A program made the position numbers and the translations under genes. Shown in pieces: positions 21,764-33,525 of a stretch of 64,000 bases of DNA (its first letter is position 1; every line of letters starts with the position of its first letter). Under the pieces are notes generated by a model. The model was given only the letters and a program-made list of their open reading frames with translations, had not been told where the DNA came from and made no database searches. Source of the stretch: Limnephilus marmoratus (Eukaryota; Arthropoda; Insecta; Trichoptera; Limnephilidae); NCBI GenBank assembly GCA_917880885.1, contig OU862922.1:24676627-24740626 (forward strand), written 5' to 3'.

Positions 21764-22140
21764 CTAGACTGAGACCGCACCGCTATTCAAAATTAATTTA
21801 CAGATTGTCTTAAATATCCAATTTTTTTGATTAATTGGGTTTATAAGCTCTGCTTGTTTTTTAATTGTTTTAGCTAGAGTTTTTAATCTCGGATTTAGAG
21901 TTAAGAACTTAATTTCATTATCGTTTGCTAATTTTTCGCTTTTGAAAACTGTATCCTTCACTTACAAGCTTTTGTAATTTTCAAATATGCTTAACCACTG
22001 GAGCTCTTTTTGTCACAATAAGGCACTATTGAAAATATCTCGGATTGCTTTGCTGCCAGTTTTAGGCAAATTTTCCTGGAATGCATTAAATTTTTTTTTC
22101 AATTTTTCCTTTTTAAAATTCGGAGGTATGATTTTTTTTA
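21764..22140 (-). pseudogene. Unnamed coding remnant (U2), copy 1
   Basis: The minus strand has a 65-codon open stretch (21,961-21,764) rich in lysine. Upstream of it, in interrupted frames, comes a block reading KTGSKAIRDIF and ELQWLS (about 22,000-22,075). The same block appears on the plus strand at 34,450-34,545 (IGSKAIRGTL, LQWLN). Conservation of the amino-acid pattern at two loci suggests a transposon-encoded protein. I cannot name the family. Several stops and shifts make it dead. Confidence 0.4.
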
Positions 22141-22584
22141 TGTCCGCGGAAAATATTCATAATGGTCATCAAAAAATCACGAGCAATCGTGATCTGCTCT
22201 CACAGAATCGGGTTCTACGAGAGTTCTGTGAGAGCCGGTATTACAGTATTTCGTAGTGTATATACGTAGAATTTTGTCAGTCGACTTTTCTTGTCAGGTT
22301 TCTTACCAGAAAGCAACTTGACCAACGTAAATATATCGCAGGCTGAGCTTAAAAGCAATTGTAATACCGGCCCTAAGTCATTTTTTGAAGTGAAAACTTC
22401 TTTAGCACCTTTGTGATTTGAAACGAAAAATGGCGATACTTAAAAGAGACACCCATAAATCTATAGGATTTAGCCTGCGAGAGAATGAGATAGAATGAAA
22501 CCTTTCCGCATTGGCCGCTTTGATTATGAGCTCACTTTTGAAGGCTCCTATTGATTGAGATTGTGTGGGTGAAGGTTTAACTTC

Positions 22585-24218
22585 TTGTGAACTGCATCTG
22601 TGGGTGAAGGCTGACATCGTACTTGGGTAACCGTATACAAGCCGTAAAGGTAGGGAAAAACCAATCAAAATATGCAACCCTTTCATCTGGAGTACCCCAG
22701 GGGTCTGTTCTGGGCCCACTTCTTTTCATCCTCTTCACAAATGATGTCGCTAAAATAATCGAATCATTTGGCCTTCTATCTCACTGCTACGATGATGACC
22801 AACAAGTTTACTTTTACTGCTTACCAGAGGAAGTAGACAGTCTAAAAACTCGCATAATTGAGTGTCTAGAAGCAATTACCCGCTGGATGACCTCAAATAG
22901 ATTAAAACTAAATCCGTCAAAGACTGAGTTTCTTTGGACCGCCACAAGCAGACGTCAGCATAACATTGATAACTCCCCAATAGCCATTTCAGGAAGCGAC
23001 ATCACTCCAAAGACTTGTATAAAACTACTGGGTGTCAATCTGGACGCTGACTTTTCCCTTAAAACCCAAGTGAACAGAACCGTAAGCACGGGATTTTTTC
23101 AATTAAGACAAATTAAAGCAGTAAGGAGAAACTTGCCAACAGAGGCGACTAAATTACTAGTCAATTCGTATGTGGTTTCACGTTTAGATTATTGCAACGG
23201 AATATATGCAAGTCTTCCAAAATATCAAATTAACAAATTACAATCCGTTTTCAACGCTGCGGCAAGACTTATCACCGGCGTATCAAAATATTCCCATATT
23301 TCAGAGCATCTCAAAAATCTACACTGGCTTAAATGTCCTGAAAGGATCCAGTTTAAGCTCTGCTGGATGGTATTTAAGTCCCTTAATGGAATGGCTCCGG
23401 CTTACTTATCGGAATTGTGTATTCCAGAAATTTCCAATCATCGACAGTCAACCCTGAGGTCAGCAGCGTCATCAGCTATCGGAAGGTTAAAGGAACCAAA
23501 GCGCACACCAGATACTAAGTTCGGTGAGCGCGCTTTCGGAGTGTCAGGACCTAAAGCCTGGAACGGACTGCCACATGACTTAAGAATGATCACAGACGCG
23601 GCGGAATTTAGAGCTAGACTTAAAACTCACCTTTTCAGACAGTCGTATCCATAAACTCAAAATCTTTCACCTTCACTTTCAATGCCCGCGACACCGTAAA
23701 TAACTAACCTATAAAAACATGGAAAAAAAAATAAAATATGTAAGCGTTTGTGAAGGTCATTTCATGAACATTCTCCAGCCCTAAAGATTCCGAAATTCCT
23801 CAGTATTTTAAAATAAATACCAACTATACTTTTGCCACTAATCTCCAATAGTCCTAAATTCTCCAGTACTTTAAAATAAATACCTCTACTTTTCTATTCA
23901 CAAATGTAATAGGTACTAACAGCGATGAGGGTAGCAAATAATGTAAAATCACGCAATGTCCAGTGTGTTAACTGTAATGTCCTCCGCGTACAAGGCCGTA
24001 TCTTCTCCAAGCATAAACTTATAATTAAAGTGTGTTTACCGGAAGTGACCTGCCAGGTAAGTATATTTCTGTATCCATTTGTAAATAGTAAAATCAGTTA
24101 GAAATTAAGCATTCCTAATAAATTGTACAGCGCCCTTGAGGTGATTTTTCACAAAAACGGCGCTTTATAAATTGTCCAATTATTATTATTATTATTATTA
24201 TTTGTTGTGAACTGCATC
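22585..24218 (+). mobile_element. 5'-truncated L2-like LINE with target duplication
   Basis: The 14-bp sequence TTGTGAACTGCATC occurs directly before (22,585-22,598) and directly after (24,205-24,218) the element, the footprint of target-primed reverse transcription. Between them lie an RT-coding stretch, a 3' untranslated region, the nested hairpin tail (about 24,124-24,170: AGCGCC with GGCGCT outside, GTGA with TCAC inside) and an ATT microsatellite. The endonuclease and the RT fingers are missing, so the insertion was defective on arrival. Confidence 0.92.
22617..23654 (+). pseudogene. L2-like reverse transcriptase, palm to C-terminus
   Basis: One uninterrupted frame of about 345 codons. 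In order: SYLGNR, GVPQGSVLGPLLFILF (RT motif), the catalytic box reading YDDD (near residue 55; normally YADD), WMTSNRLKLNPSKTEFLW, a LLGVNLDADFSLK block, SRLDYCNGIYASLP, HLKNLHWLKCPERIQFKLCW, LNGMAPAYLSEL, FGERAFGVSGPKAWNGLP and the terminal LKTHLF. These downstream blocks are diagnostic of the L2 clade. The frame lacks an initiator region because the element is truncated; the first codons simply continue upstream RT sequence. The alanine-to-aspartate change in the catalytic box would probably impair activity. The open frame suggests a recent insertion. Confidence 0.93.
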
Positions 24219-25279
24219 GATTTTTTTGTAACTTGAATTTTACCAAAAATGCATTGACTGAAACCACAGGTGAATAGAATATGCTCTTTCGTACTAGACC
24301 TATAATATCTTGTTTATTATTTTGAAAATATGCATCTGATAAAGAAGAGAATTTGTAGTCCTAATTACATTACAGTGTTGTATATTGTTTGTTCGTTTGT
24401 TGTCACTATTATTAGTTGAACATCGGTGTGGTTTCCTCCTAACTGCGGTGACTCGTCCGCTCATTAGGCATACATGATAATGCATGCGCCTCTATTGCTG
24501 CAATCGATCAGAAAGCAATTTTACATTCATGTATTCGTAATGGGTAATTGGACTGAAGGTTTCTTCCTCTGTGACTTCACAGCAACGGTGCTGCGTAGAA
24601 AGTTGGGATGGTCTGAAGAAAGTTTCCTAATCATGATGCATTCTTTTAATCCCTTGACAATCCCTGAGCATGATTAATAGTCCATACTTCTTGGATTTGA
24701 ATGCCCGCAGTTTGCACTTTGCTCTGAAGATACTATTTCATATTGCATATGGGATAATTGTTGGAGAACTATTAATTCACCTTTGTATTGAAGCTTTCAT
24801 TCAAACAAAGGAATATAAATAGATGCCTCATACCTCTTTATTTTTGTTATGTGTAATTTATGCGATGAAGTTTTACAGTGCTTCTCGTGGACTTATCTTT
24901 AGATATTTAGCTATTTATTACGATGTTCAGCTAAGTTGTTATTGCTGACATTATGAGGTATTTGTAATAATTATAAACATACCGTCGCACAATGAGGCCG
25001 TAATGTAACGCGTTGTCAATGTCAATAACGGGTTATAGTAAATCAATGGTTCGCCATATTGAAAAAGTATGCTAGTTTTAAAGTTCTTTAAATTTTTCAT
25101 TATTCCCCAAAAGAGTGTCGCCTTCATCGCGAAAATTGACCATTAGGGTTTAGTTAGAACTTTACCTACGTGCGATGTCTGTTTCAACATCTTCAAGTAA
25201 AAAAAAATCCTATCAAGAGTAGATACAGTTCCAAATCACTCTGGGTACGATATCCAGTGATATATTATTTTATTATTTC
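24219..25279. other. No gene seen
   Basis: AT-rich spacer between two LINE fragments. Nothing recognisable on either strand. Confidence 0.4.
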
Positions 25280-25679
25280 AGAAGTACACTGGAATTTGCA
25301 TCGCCTGTCTGGAATCCCAAATACACCCAATACGTCAATAACATAGAGCGCATACAAAATAAATTTATTAAGTATCTCGGTTATAAATACAACAATAATT
25401 ACATCTGCACTCTCCAATCCCTGAAATCCAGGCGAACGGTAGCTGACATGACATTTCTCCATAAAATTATACATAACGAAATAGATTGCCCAGAACTTCT
25501 ATCCCAAATAAATTTTAACATCCCATCTAAAAATCTTTTACACAACCAGTAATAATACGAACGCTGCAGCCAACTCCCCCATTTCCCGCATCCTTCAAAG
25601 TTTCAACTCTATTCAAAAAACCACAAATACCGATATATTTTTTGATTCCCTCTCTCTATTTAAGAAAAAACATTTTTAG
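25280..25679 (+). pseudogene. Jockey-like LINE reverse transcriptase, C-terminal fragment
   Basis: The + strand reads RSTLEFASPVWNPKY, INNIERIQNKFIKYLGY-like sequence, SRRTVADMTFLHKII, DCPELLSQINFNIPS, then after a +1 shift near 25,553 SPISRILQSFN and a lysine-rich end at the stop 25,677-25,679. This pattern (LEF/YxSxVWxP, IExxQ, FLxYL, RRxxADxxFL) is the conserved end of insect Jockey-type RT proteins. Downstream is a C/A-rich 3' region with CACA repeats (25,680-25,760). No catalytic core remains. Confidence 0.85.
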
Positions 25680-26461
25680 CACACTGAACTCGCACACATA
25701 ACACACACATCCACACACCCTCATTTACACACATACAAACACTCTCCCACACCCCTCTCCTTCAATAAGTTACTAAAGGTATAATGTATTATTTATCACA
25801 CAAAAATATAAGTATATAACAGCGACATGTCATTGGTACCAATTATTGTATTAATTCTATAACTTTGTAAATATTTCCCATTATGTAATAATGTACTGTT
25901 TGTTTCTGCAAAATAAAAATATATTACACTATAGCAGTTATTAGTAATCACATGATAAAGCATGGATTTAAATAAAAAGAAACACGTAATTTGAATAAAA
26001 TATTTTTAGAAATTATAGTTTGGTGCTCCACATATCCCCGTTATACTTTAATATTTTTTGGTACTCCATTGGTGTTAGCTTTTAGACTCAATTGAAAAAA
26101 AAACTGCGCTCAGGCATCATTTACTTCAGCTTTCAGACTCTTCTAGTCACTGACATCAGTCTTCATCTGATCATATCAGTCTTCAGTCACTGACTCTGTG
26201 ATGCTGGTCTTATAATCAGTGCATTGTATTTTAGATACACTTTCTGATGTGGTTGGGACCAGATTCGAAATTCACTTGATTAAAAAATCTCTGGCATTAC
26301 GAAAATTGACGAAAAAAGTGAAAAAGTCTTTCAGAACTTACATAATATTGTCAACCCTTGAATAAAAAAGAACTTTTTCCCAAAATATTTGCTTCAGCTC
26401 TAAATTGAAAAAAGTGGATTAAGTATACCAGAATTTTTTTTTTAATGATAAAGAATGACTT

Positions 26462-28541
26462 AAGGGGGTATTCTAGTCTAGAAAAAAAAATAAATTACTT
26501 CATATTTCAATAGTTTAGATATTCAAGAATATCTCCTTAAAATGATTTTTCAAAATTCGAATTATTTTAAAATTATAGCCATTTTAGTTCGAACGGCGGT
26601 TTAGACGGAATCTAACTAGAATCTAAATGGAGCAAAACTGTAAACGCTTGTTTCTCGAAACTACTTTATTCGAGACAGTTTACACGATATCTTAAGTTCT
26701 ACTGAACCAATTTACTTGAAATGTGGTGTGAGCGTTTTCTATACATTACTCTATCGCGCTAACTAGAAGTAAAAAAAAACCGTAGGTATCTTTCTCGACC
26801 TCTCAAAATCATGAGCTTGATCATGAGCTTCTTCTAATTAAACTTGAACATGTAGGTATTAGAGGATTAGCATTAAAATGGTTTGAATCGTACTTAAAAA
26901 ATCGTCAGCAGAAAGTTCAAATTTCAAATATCGATGAAAAAATGGTCCAGTACATGGTAGAATCCAAATGGAGAAAAATAAACAAGGGTGTGCCACAAGG
27001 AAGCATTCTTGGGCCTCTCCTCTTCCTTATCTATATAAACGAACTCCCAATAATTGCTGGCACAGAATGTTCAATGTTCGCTGATGACACCGCTTTGTTG
27101 TTTGAATGTAATGGAGACGTTGACGAATTTAACAAACAAGTTAACGAGACTTGCCAATTAATAGCAAACTGGCTGTTATCGCAACATCTATCATTAAACA
27201 CAAACAAAACCCAAATTTTAAAATTTTGTCCAGTGCATGCCACACCTATAAATATAAATGTAAACATTAATAATAATATTATCGAACCTTCCCAAACCTG
27301 TTCACTACTGGGAATAGAATTAGACATAAACATAAACTGGAAAGAACATGTCTCAAAAATTGTAGCAAAAATCAGTAGTTTTTCTTATGTTCTGGGTACC
27401 TTGAGAAAAATATTGAACACCGAATCAGTAATAGCCGCATACTATGGTTATGTATATTCAATAATAAAATACGGTATTATTTTTTGGGGAAACTCGGTAA
27501 ACGCCAAAGACGTCTTCATCATACAAAAGAGATGCATAAGAAAAATTACAAACTCTGGTCGTTTAGATTCATGTAGACCTATGTTTAAAAATCTGAAAAT
27601 TCTGACAGTCAGACATATATATAATGGAGTTATGCATGTTAGTGCGATCATCTACAGACAAGTTCCCACTAAAAAACTCAACACATAAATACGCTACAAG
27701 GCTCACAGAAAACCTATTAATACCAAAAGCAAACAAAACAATATTCCAAAAAGGACCATACTACATGGCCATTAAAGTATATAACAACCTTCCATATAAC
27801 ATTAAACAAATACAAGATATACACAAATTCAAATCGTCACTAAACACTTTCCTTGTTAATAAATTTCACTACACGTTGAGTGAATACCTCACGTAAATGA
27901 AACGCCTATTTTTATTGGTATATATATATATATTTTTTTTTTTTTTTCATTGGTATATTGTTATTTTATCTGTATAAACATTGTAATTAAATAAATGTGG
28001 TTAGCTGGAAGAAATGGGGTCTACCCATAAGCTACACCTTTTGTAATTTTTATTTTACAATAAATATTTTTTGATTTTGATTTTGATTTTATAACAAAAT
28101 TCCAATTTTTACTATTTTTTAAAAATCCGGAATAGTAAAAAAAAATGTGTTAAAAAAGTCTTTATTTCAGACAACCGCCATTTTGCGATAAAAAATCTTT
28201 TTACTTTTCCTGAGTTCGGGCCATAGCAGCATTTGTTTGGGTTAGGAATTAATTTGATTTCTTTTTTTTTTCAAATTACTAGGAGGGTTGCAATCAAAGA
28301 TATTCTAATCTTATATTCCAATATCTTTGGTTGCAATCGTGACAACCAGACGCGCCATTTTTTTCAGACCCCCCCACCCTTCTACACCCTGTAACTTTTT
28401 GAATTTTGAATTTTTTCGTTTGATTTTTTTTTATGTTTATTAAATATTTGATAAAATAATGGCTATTATAAATATTATGGTTTTTTTATGGCACCTGAAA
28501 AAATACCTACAATTCATGCTTCTAGACCAGAATACCCCCTT
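26462..28541. mobile_element. Terminal-inverted-repeat element split by a LINE
   Basis: The left end AAGGGGGTATTCTAGTCTAG pairs with the right end CTAGACCAGAATACCCCCTT (one mismatch in 20). The flanking left base string is TTAA; the right side is not a clean match, so the target duplication is unproven. The sequence left over once the LINE is removed (about 330 + 450 bp) is A/T-rich and non-coding. Confidence 0.6.
26782..28090 (+). pseudogene. LINE reverse transcriptase (Jockey/BS-like), 5'-truncated
   Basis: Starts within RT at VGIFLDLSKS, a frameshift follows near 26,812, then DHELLLIKLEHVGIRGLALK, FESYLKNRQQKVQ, GVPQGSILGPLLFLIYINEL, the intact catalytic FADD (near 27,077), ANWLLSQHLSLNTNKTQIL, LLGIELDININWKEHV and a C-terminal block. 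The main frame stops at 27,688; a second shift joins YATRLTENL through LPYNIKQIQ to the natural stop near 27,895. The 3' end is a poly(TTTGAT)-type tail (28,072-28,090), different from the two hairpin tails elsewhere in the window. Catalytic residues are kept, but three frame defects and the missing endonuclease make it inactive. Confidence 0.9.
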
Positions 28542-28825
28542 TCTGAGAAGATCTGTTATATTTGAGAGTTAGAAACCCTTACCAAAAATCTTCAGACCCA
28601 AAAAGACGTCAACCCACTGTCATTTGATATGTTTACCGTACCGAACATAAAAAAAAAACAATAAAATTGCCATTTTACCCGAAATTTCATTTAAATTTTC
28701 GCGCAGACAAACCCAACCGAGAGGCAAGCCTAAAACTTCCCGTATGGACAAAAGTAGAGTTGTATCACTTCGATTGACGGAGCTGTAGCGTTCGCCAGAC
28801 AAAGTAAGCTCGATGGTCCGTATGT

Positions 28826-28862
28826 CTAACTAACTAACTAACCATCATGTCACGTCGTTTTA
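28826..28862 (-). repeat. RTE-like 3' tail, solitary copy
   Basis: The complement reads ACGACGTGACATGATGG then GTTAGTTAGTTAG, matching the end of the RTE-like fragments at 10,818 and 21,225. Only the last few dozen bases were copied. Confidence 0.5.
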
Positions 28863-30157
28863 ATTCCGGTCGCGGCAATAACATTTTTTCTCGTGTGTTT
28901 TTCTAATAGATATACTTTGGTAATTTATTTACTTTTGAGTATTAAATATCATTGACTTTGACCTTTAACCATGTTGCCTGTAGTTTTCCTTTTGACCTTA
29001 AAGTTATAAATATTTTAAACCGCATACAAGTGAACTATGACGGTACACAATCCTTAACCAAAGAGATTTAAAAAAATTATGTCGCTATCTTCATCCAAAG
29101 TACCTTTCCTACAAAATATAAAAATATCAACGGTTATATCAATTAAAATTAATGTCACATTGCTCTTTTTTTTCGTGCTTTGACATACTTCTCTGTCAGA
29201 CAATTTAATATCTAGTGGAAAAAAACGAATATAATAGTTTCTTCACCTGTGCTCTACTGATTTGAGGGCAACTTTTTTTGCTTCTCCCACTCTCTAGGCC
29301 ACCGTAGGGCCCCTAAGGCCATAACTCATCATAGGCTTATCACGTCTTATAGTTAGTTGTCTGCGCTTAGTACTAAATATGAATAATTAGCCTGTCTAAT
29401 TGCGGGAAGCATTTACGGTGAAACTCACAGACTTTGGACTCTTTAGATGTTATCTCCTGCTAATCATCAGATAAAAAAGGACTACTTACTTGTAATTTGC
29501 CCAGCAGAGATATAATCAGATTACCATCGGAACTTTGATAACCCGAAGAAAGTTTTACGATCTGCTCGCGTTTGATAGTGTTATAATTTTGCTTGAACTG
29601 CTGCGCGAGAAAGCTAATGTTTCCGCCTTCGTAAAATATGATACTCCTCTTTGATAATTGCGTCCATACCACTAAACCTGACTGCTATCAACTGGTCAGC
29701 ATCCCATTGTATGCATTTCCATCCATTTCCTCGTGATGTTTCTTGAACAGATAACGCCTACGAGTTTCTATTAAATCTGTATGCAAACGAGGGTCTTCTC
29801 GATGCACTGGTCTGGGAAAAGTCGCATAATATAACAACTTGAATCGAGGGCAGCGGGTTTAGAAGTCATATATCACACCTTACGTTCTATTATATTTTAT
29901 TTGTTCTATCTCGTATCCTTATCCACTTAATGTTTCCTGAACGAAAACTTTGAACTGTCCATTACCAAAAGTATGAATTGTTCGCGATGATTTTCTTCAG
30001 GGTAAGAAAAACAGTATTTTTCCAACGATTTTTTCTGCCGAAACAAAACCCACCTTTTCACAGATATACCTTAATTCTTTGTATAATATCACACTTCAGG
30101 CGGGCGAAAACAAGGAACCCGTTTGAGAAAGTGGAATATGTTTATAAATACGCAAAC
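28863..30157. other. No gene seen
   Basis: No frame with recognisable motifs on either strand. A 70-codon minus frame at 29,460-29,672 is unremarkable. Confidence 0.4.
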
Positions 30158-30290
30158 TGATGAACATGTCGGACACTGTAACGCTGTCCGAAACATTGGC
30201 TAAAAAAGGAGGTAGCGCAACATGGCATAAATCACTATAATGCTTTTGACCGTGACAATCTAAATTGGCTCCACGATGACTCCACGGAGT
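30158..30290 (+). repeat. Interspersed repeat R3, copy 3, hammerhead-like core
   Basis: Plus-strand copy of the repeat at 7.6 kb: CTGATGA (30,161-30,167), a GGACA/TGTCC stem, GAAACATTGGCTAAA, then AGGAGGTAGCGCAACATGGC. An insertion of about 7 bases separates CTGATGA from the stem, so a functional ribozyme is unlikely here. Confidence 0.5.
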
Positions 30291-30430
30291 GGCATTTCAA
30301 CACCCCTTTGAAAAGTCATTAAATATGTATAAAAAAATGAAAAATAGCCCATTACCCAACCTAACGTAACCTACAACGTAATCTATTTTTCAAAGGAGAT
30401 ATTGAAGTTGCATGTTGTTGAGTTGTCCGG
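30285..30430. mobile_element. hAT-type MITE (family H2) remnant
   Basis: Shares CCTTTGAAAAGTCATTAAA, AAATAGCCCAT and the right end GTTGAGTTGTCCGGTCACC with the clean copy at 9527-9723. Boundaries and target duplication are not preserved. Confidence 0.55.
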
Positions 30431-32141
30431 TCACCCTAAAATCATATTGAAATCATTGTTTAAATATTACTTCTGTAATCTAGGTGTCCTACCTATCAAG
30501 CCTTACGTTTCTGCAACTGGCATTAACATATAAAATTCATGGTTATTGACTCCTATGAATCCGATCAGACCCCCGTGCCGGGGTTTATCTGTGATTATTA
30601 CGGCTTCGTTGTGTTTTCCTACTAGTCCCAGTACCTGCTTTCCATAATGCAATTATGTGTGCCCATTGCCAGTACACTACTACTTCTCCGGATTTATGAG
30701 ACTATGCTTATCGTACCGTGCCTCGTAACCCCTAACATTACTTCCACGATCTGCAATCATAATTATAATAATATTCTGAAACGCATACTCGTTTTTTTAA
30801 AGCCAACTGAACTTGGACTTGAACTGCGCGTTTAAGAAAATTTTATAACTCGTGTTTTTTTTTGTGTTAAAACTTTTTTTTAAGTAGTATTACTTTCCTC
30901 TTACGAATCATGATGCCGGATTATGTTTGTGTGTAAATGAGGCAACTATGTTTGAATAATTTATAAGGTCTCATTCAATAAAAGACACTCCGGCTCAAAA
31001 TAAATATTCGTTAAGTGCTTCCTTTTAACACAACTTGTATTTTTTTGACGCTACACTGAAATTGATCCACACGGCCCCGTCCCATGGTAGTCTAAAACGC
31101 TTCTTAGTTCGCTAGCTATGGTAAAGAGTCCGGATTAAACATGGTAAAAATTCACACTAATGCGAACAAAAATATACAGCTGTCAAGTCAACATGACATT
31201 CTAGGTTAGAATTCTGTATTAATACAGGATGATAAGTTCATAAAAACAATACCAGGTTAGCTAAGTGCCGAACCAGCTTATCATACGCTTTATTCTACAG
31301 GGTAATAATAGCCAGTTATTGATTTATTTTCTTCTTTTTTTATTGCCTTCACTATTTTCGATCTTCTGAACGGTAGCAATTGGTCTCTTGCACCTCTTTT
31401 CGCTTGGAACAATAGTCAATTGGTTACGTAAAATATTAAAATATTGAAAGGAAATGGATTTATTGCAAAATTTGCCTACACAATTTTCACACAACAACGA
31501 TTTTCACGCGTGGACGGAGCTCTATTCGATTGAATGAATCTTTTATCTCCCGAAAGACCGTTTTCCCTCCATTCTTGACTTATTTTTATTGCGCCGTTTT
31601 TGTGAAATATCGCTTTAACGTTTCATAAAGATATGACCCTAACTTAAGGGTTTAACGAGGTGCTCTAAAATAAGCTCAAATTAGTATTTATAATTCATGC
31701 TGTTGTAATGTCTTACTATTTGTTATTTCTAAGATAAGCCGTTAACAAAGATTTATATATAATACCGACGATATTAGCATTAACAACTTTAGTAAGTAAA
31801 TCGGTTACCCTCCGTAAGCTTTGCCGTGAGTACCAAACTAGGCTCGTTCGACTGCTGGCCATCCAATTATAGTAACGTAAAAATATGAATAAATCCTCCG
31901 GTCGGCTTAGTTTGAGGGCGATTTCTAACCTAACCTTGTTCTTCCGGTGTGGCGTGGCGGGGGTCGAAAAAAGCGTGCTCAAAATTTAAAAAATGACCAA
32001 CGACAGACTTTTGCAATTAGTAATTTGAGTCTGAAAAAATTAAATAAAAAAATATTTTCTAAGATAATATTATTTATGGTTTTGGTTCCTCATATTAATT
32101 CATCTCCTAGCAATTTCTCAAAAGACCCATATTATCTCTGC
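30431..32141. other. No gene seen; one degenerate L2-type tail
   Basis: 31,594-31,635 (TTGCGCCGTTTTTGTGAAAT, then a decayed remainder) looks like the complement of the L2-type hairpin tail. Nothing else is recognised. Confidence 0.4.
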
Positions 32142-32700
32142 TAGGGTTTATACTTTATAATTATTATAAGCAATAATTATCAGCCTGAAACACTCATCTA
32201 CATTGAAAAAATCTTCGGAGAAAAGATACATGACGCCAACGGGACTTGAACCCGTGTCCTTCTGATTGCCGGTCAGGTGCTCTCACCACTGAGCTATGGC
32301 GGCTTATCTAATACCCGCCAAATAATTCAATATATGCTAGTGTTTTATTCAACAATTACTGCTTATTACATTTTTCCACCTGAAAACAACCAACTTTATT
32401 TTTGTGAGAGAGGCATTGTTAGTGCTAAATCTCTCGCTAGGTGGCGTCGAGACAAATTATGTCTACATTTTTTTTTTGGTGAAATACTTAAACTTGTCAA
32501 ATATTAATTTCTTTTTAATTGATAAACTAACGGTTAAGACAAGATTTTTATGCATAGCACAAAGGGTAACAATTATTATAAGCAATAATTATAAAGTATA
32601 AACCCTAGCAATAATTGTTACCCCTTATGCTATGCATAAAAATCTTGTCTTAAACGTTAATTTATCAATTAAAAAAATAATAATAATTTATACTTTATTA
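32142..32700. mobile_element. Fold-back element containing a tRNA-like sequence
   Basis: 32,510-32,580 and 32,612-32,682 form an inverted repeat of about 70 bases per arm (GACAAGATTTTTATGCATAG and complement, few mismatches). The turn (32,572-32,610) is itself repeated in inverted orientation at 32,142-32,182 (GCTAGGGTTTATACTTTATA). Between them lies a tRNA-like sequence (32,232-32,303). The nested inverted repeats suggest a palindromic element that captured or grew from a tRNA-related SINE. No protein is encoded. Confidence 0.55.
32232..32303 (-). tRNA. tRNA-like sequence (anticodon position GGC), probably pseudo-tRNA or SINE head
   Basis: The 72-base minus-strand sequence folds as a cloverleaf: acceptor GCCGCCA/TGGCGTC (one C-T mismatch), D-arm GCTC/GAGC, anticodon stem CCTGA/TCAGA (one mismatch), T-arm ACGGG/CCCGT with loop TTCAAGT. 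The Pol III A-box (TAGCTCAGTGGTGAGAGC) and B-box (GGTTCAAGTCC) are intact. The anticodon loop reads CCGGCAA, which places GGC (alanine) at 34-36, but U33 is replaced by C, and eukaryotes normally lack that anticodon. A functional tRNA is therefore doubtful; a tRNA-derived repeat is more likely. Confidence 0.7.
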
Positions 32701-33239
32701 CAGAGTATAAATAAAAGCCTACTACTTTAATATTTGTTTGTGAATACCATTTTCTATTGAGTTTCATATTATTTTTTGTTTATTCAGGTGGGAGTTTATT
32801 CTCGCTTTGTACACCCCAAATGCAAACCATTCTTAGTTGGGTGCTATTATTGTTTTCACTTTTTTCCGTTGACTAATGTTTATTTGTTTTTTTCTCTTTT
32901 CAGCAAGTAAGTACCAGATCATCTTGTAATCTTCCGCTTTCTTGGCTGTCAACGGCCACTCGTGGGATCAATCAGGCAGTGGGTAAGTGACCCATTAGTG
33001 GCTTCACAATGGCGTGACTGTAGTGAAGCAAAATTTAACTAGCTGGATCCTGATTGTGTAATTATTATACTGATTCTCTACTTTGAATTTCCGGCGTTGG
33101 TAATGCTGATTAAAGTAATCAATTTATGTTATAAAAGAAAGTGCAGAAACGAGTCCTGGCACGGTATCGAGGGAGTTATATGGTATGGTATCCCCCTAAG
33201 AGTATGGATACAAGTATCCCCCATCCCCCGTCCGTGAAG

Positions 33240-33525
33240 AAGGTTCCCGTTTTTACTTGAAGGGCTTATTTTTGAAGATGTAAGGGCTAGAAGTTTCGCT
33301 CTCTAGAAATTTCTAGTACAGTCCAGAACATTCGGGAGTGTTCGAGAGCATTCTCAGAACATTCTGGAATGTTGTGGAGTGTTCGGGAATAGGGAATCGG
33401 AAACATCATTGTGGAACATTTCAGAACACTCTCGTATGTTTTGTAATGTTCCGGAACATTGTGGACCATTCGAAGCATTTTTTGTTTGGGTGAAGCTTCC
33501 CATTTGTAGGGGTATATAAAGCAAG
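33240..33525 (+). promoter_or_regulatory. Heat-shock-type promoter, copy 1 (GAA/TTC array plus TATA box)
   Basis: From 33,326 to 33,389, 13 successive 5-bp units alternate GAA and TTC (nine perfect, four with one mismatch), with a single one-base slip at 33,354-33,356. Alternating nGAAn pentamers in 5-bp phase are the binding grammar of heat-shock factor. A TATA box (TATATAAA, 33,513-33,520) lies about 124 bp downstream. Two more GAAnnTTC sites precede the array (33,290-33,313) and others follow. The whole segment is repeated at 58.55-58.9 kb. The downstream transcribed region has no recognisable gene. Confidence 0.75.
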
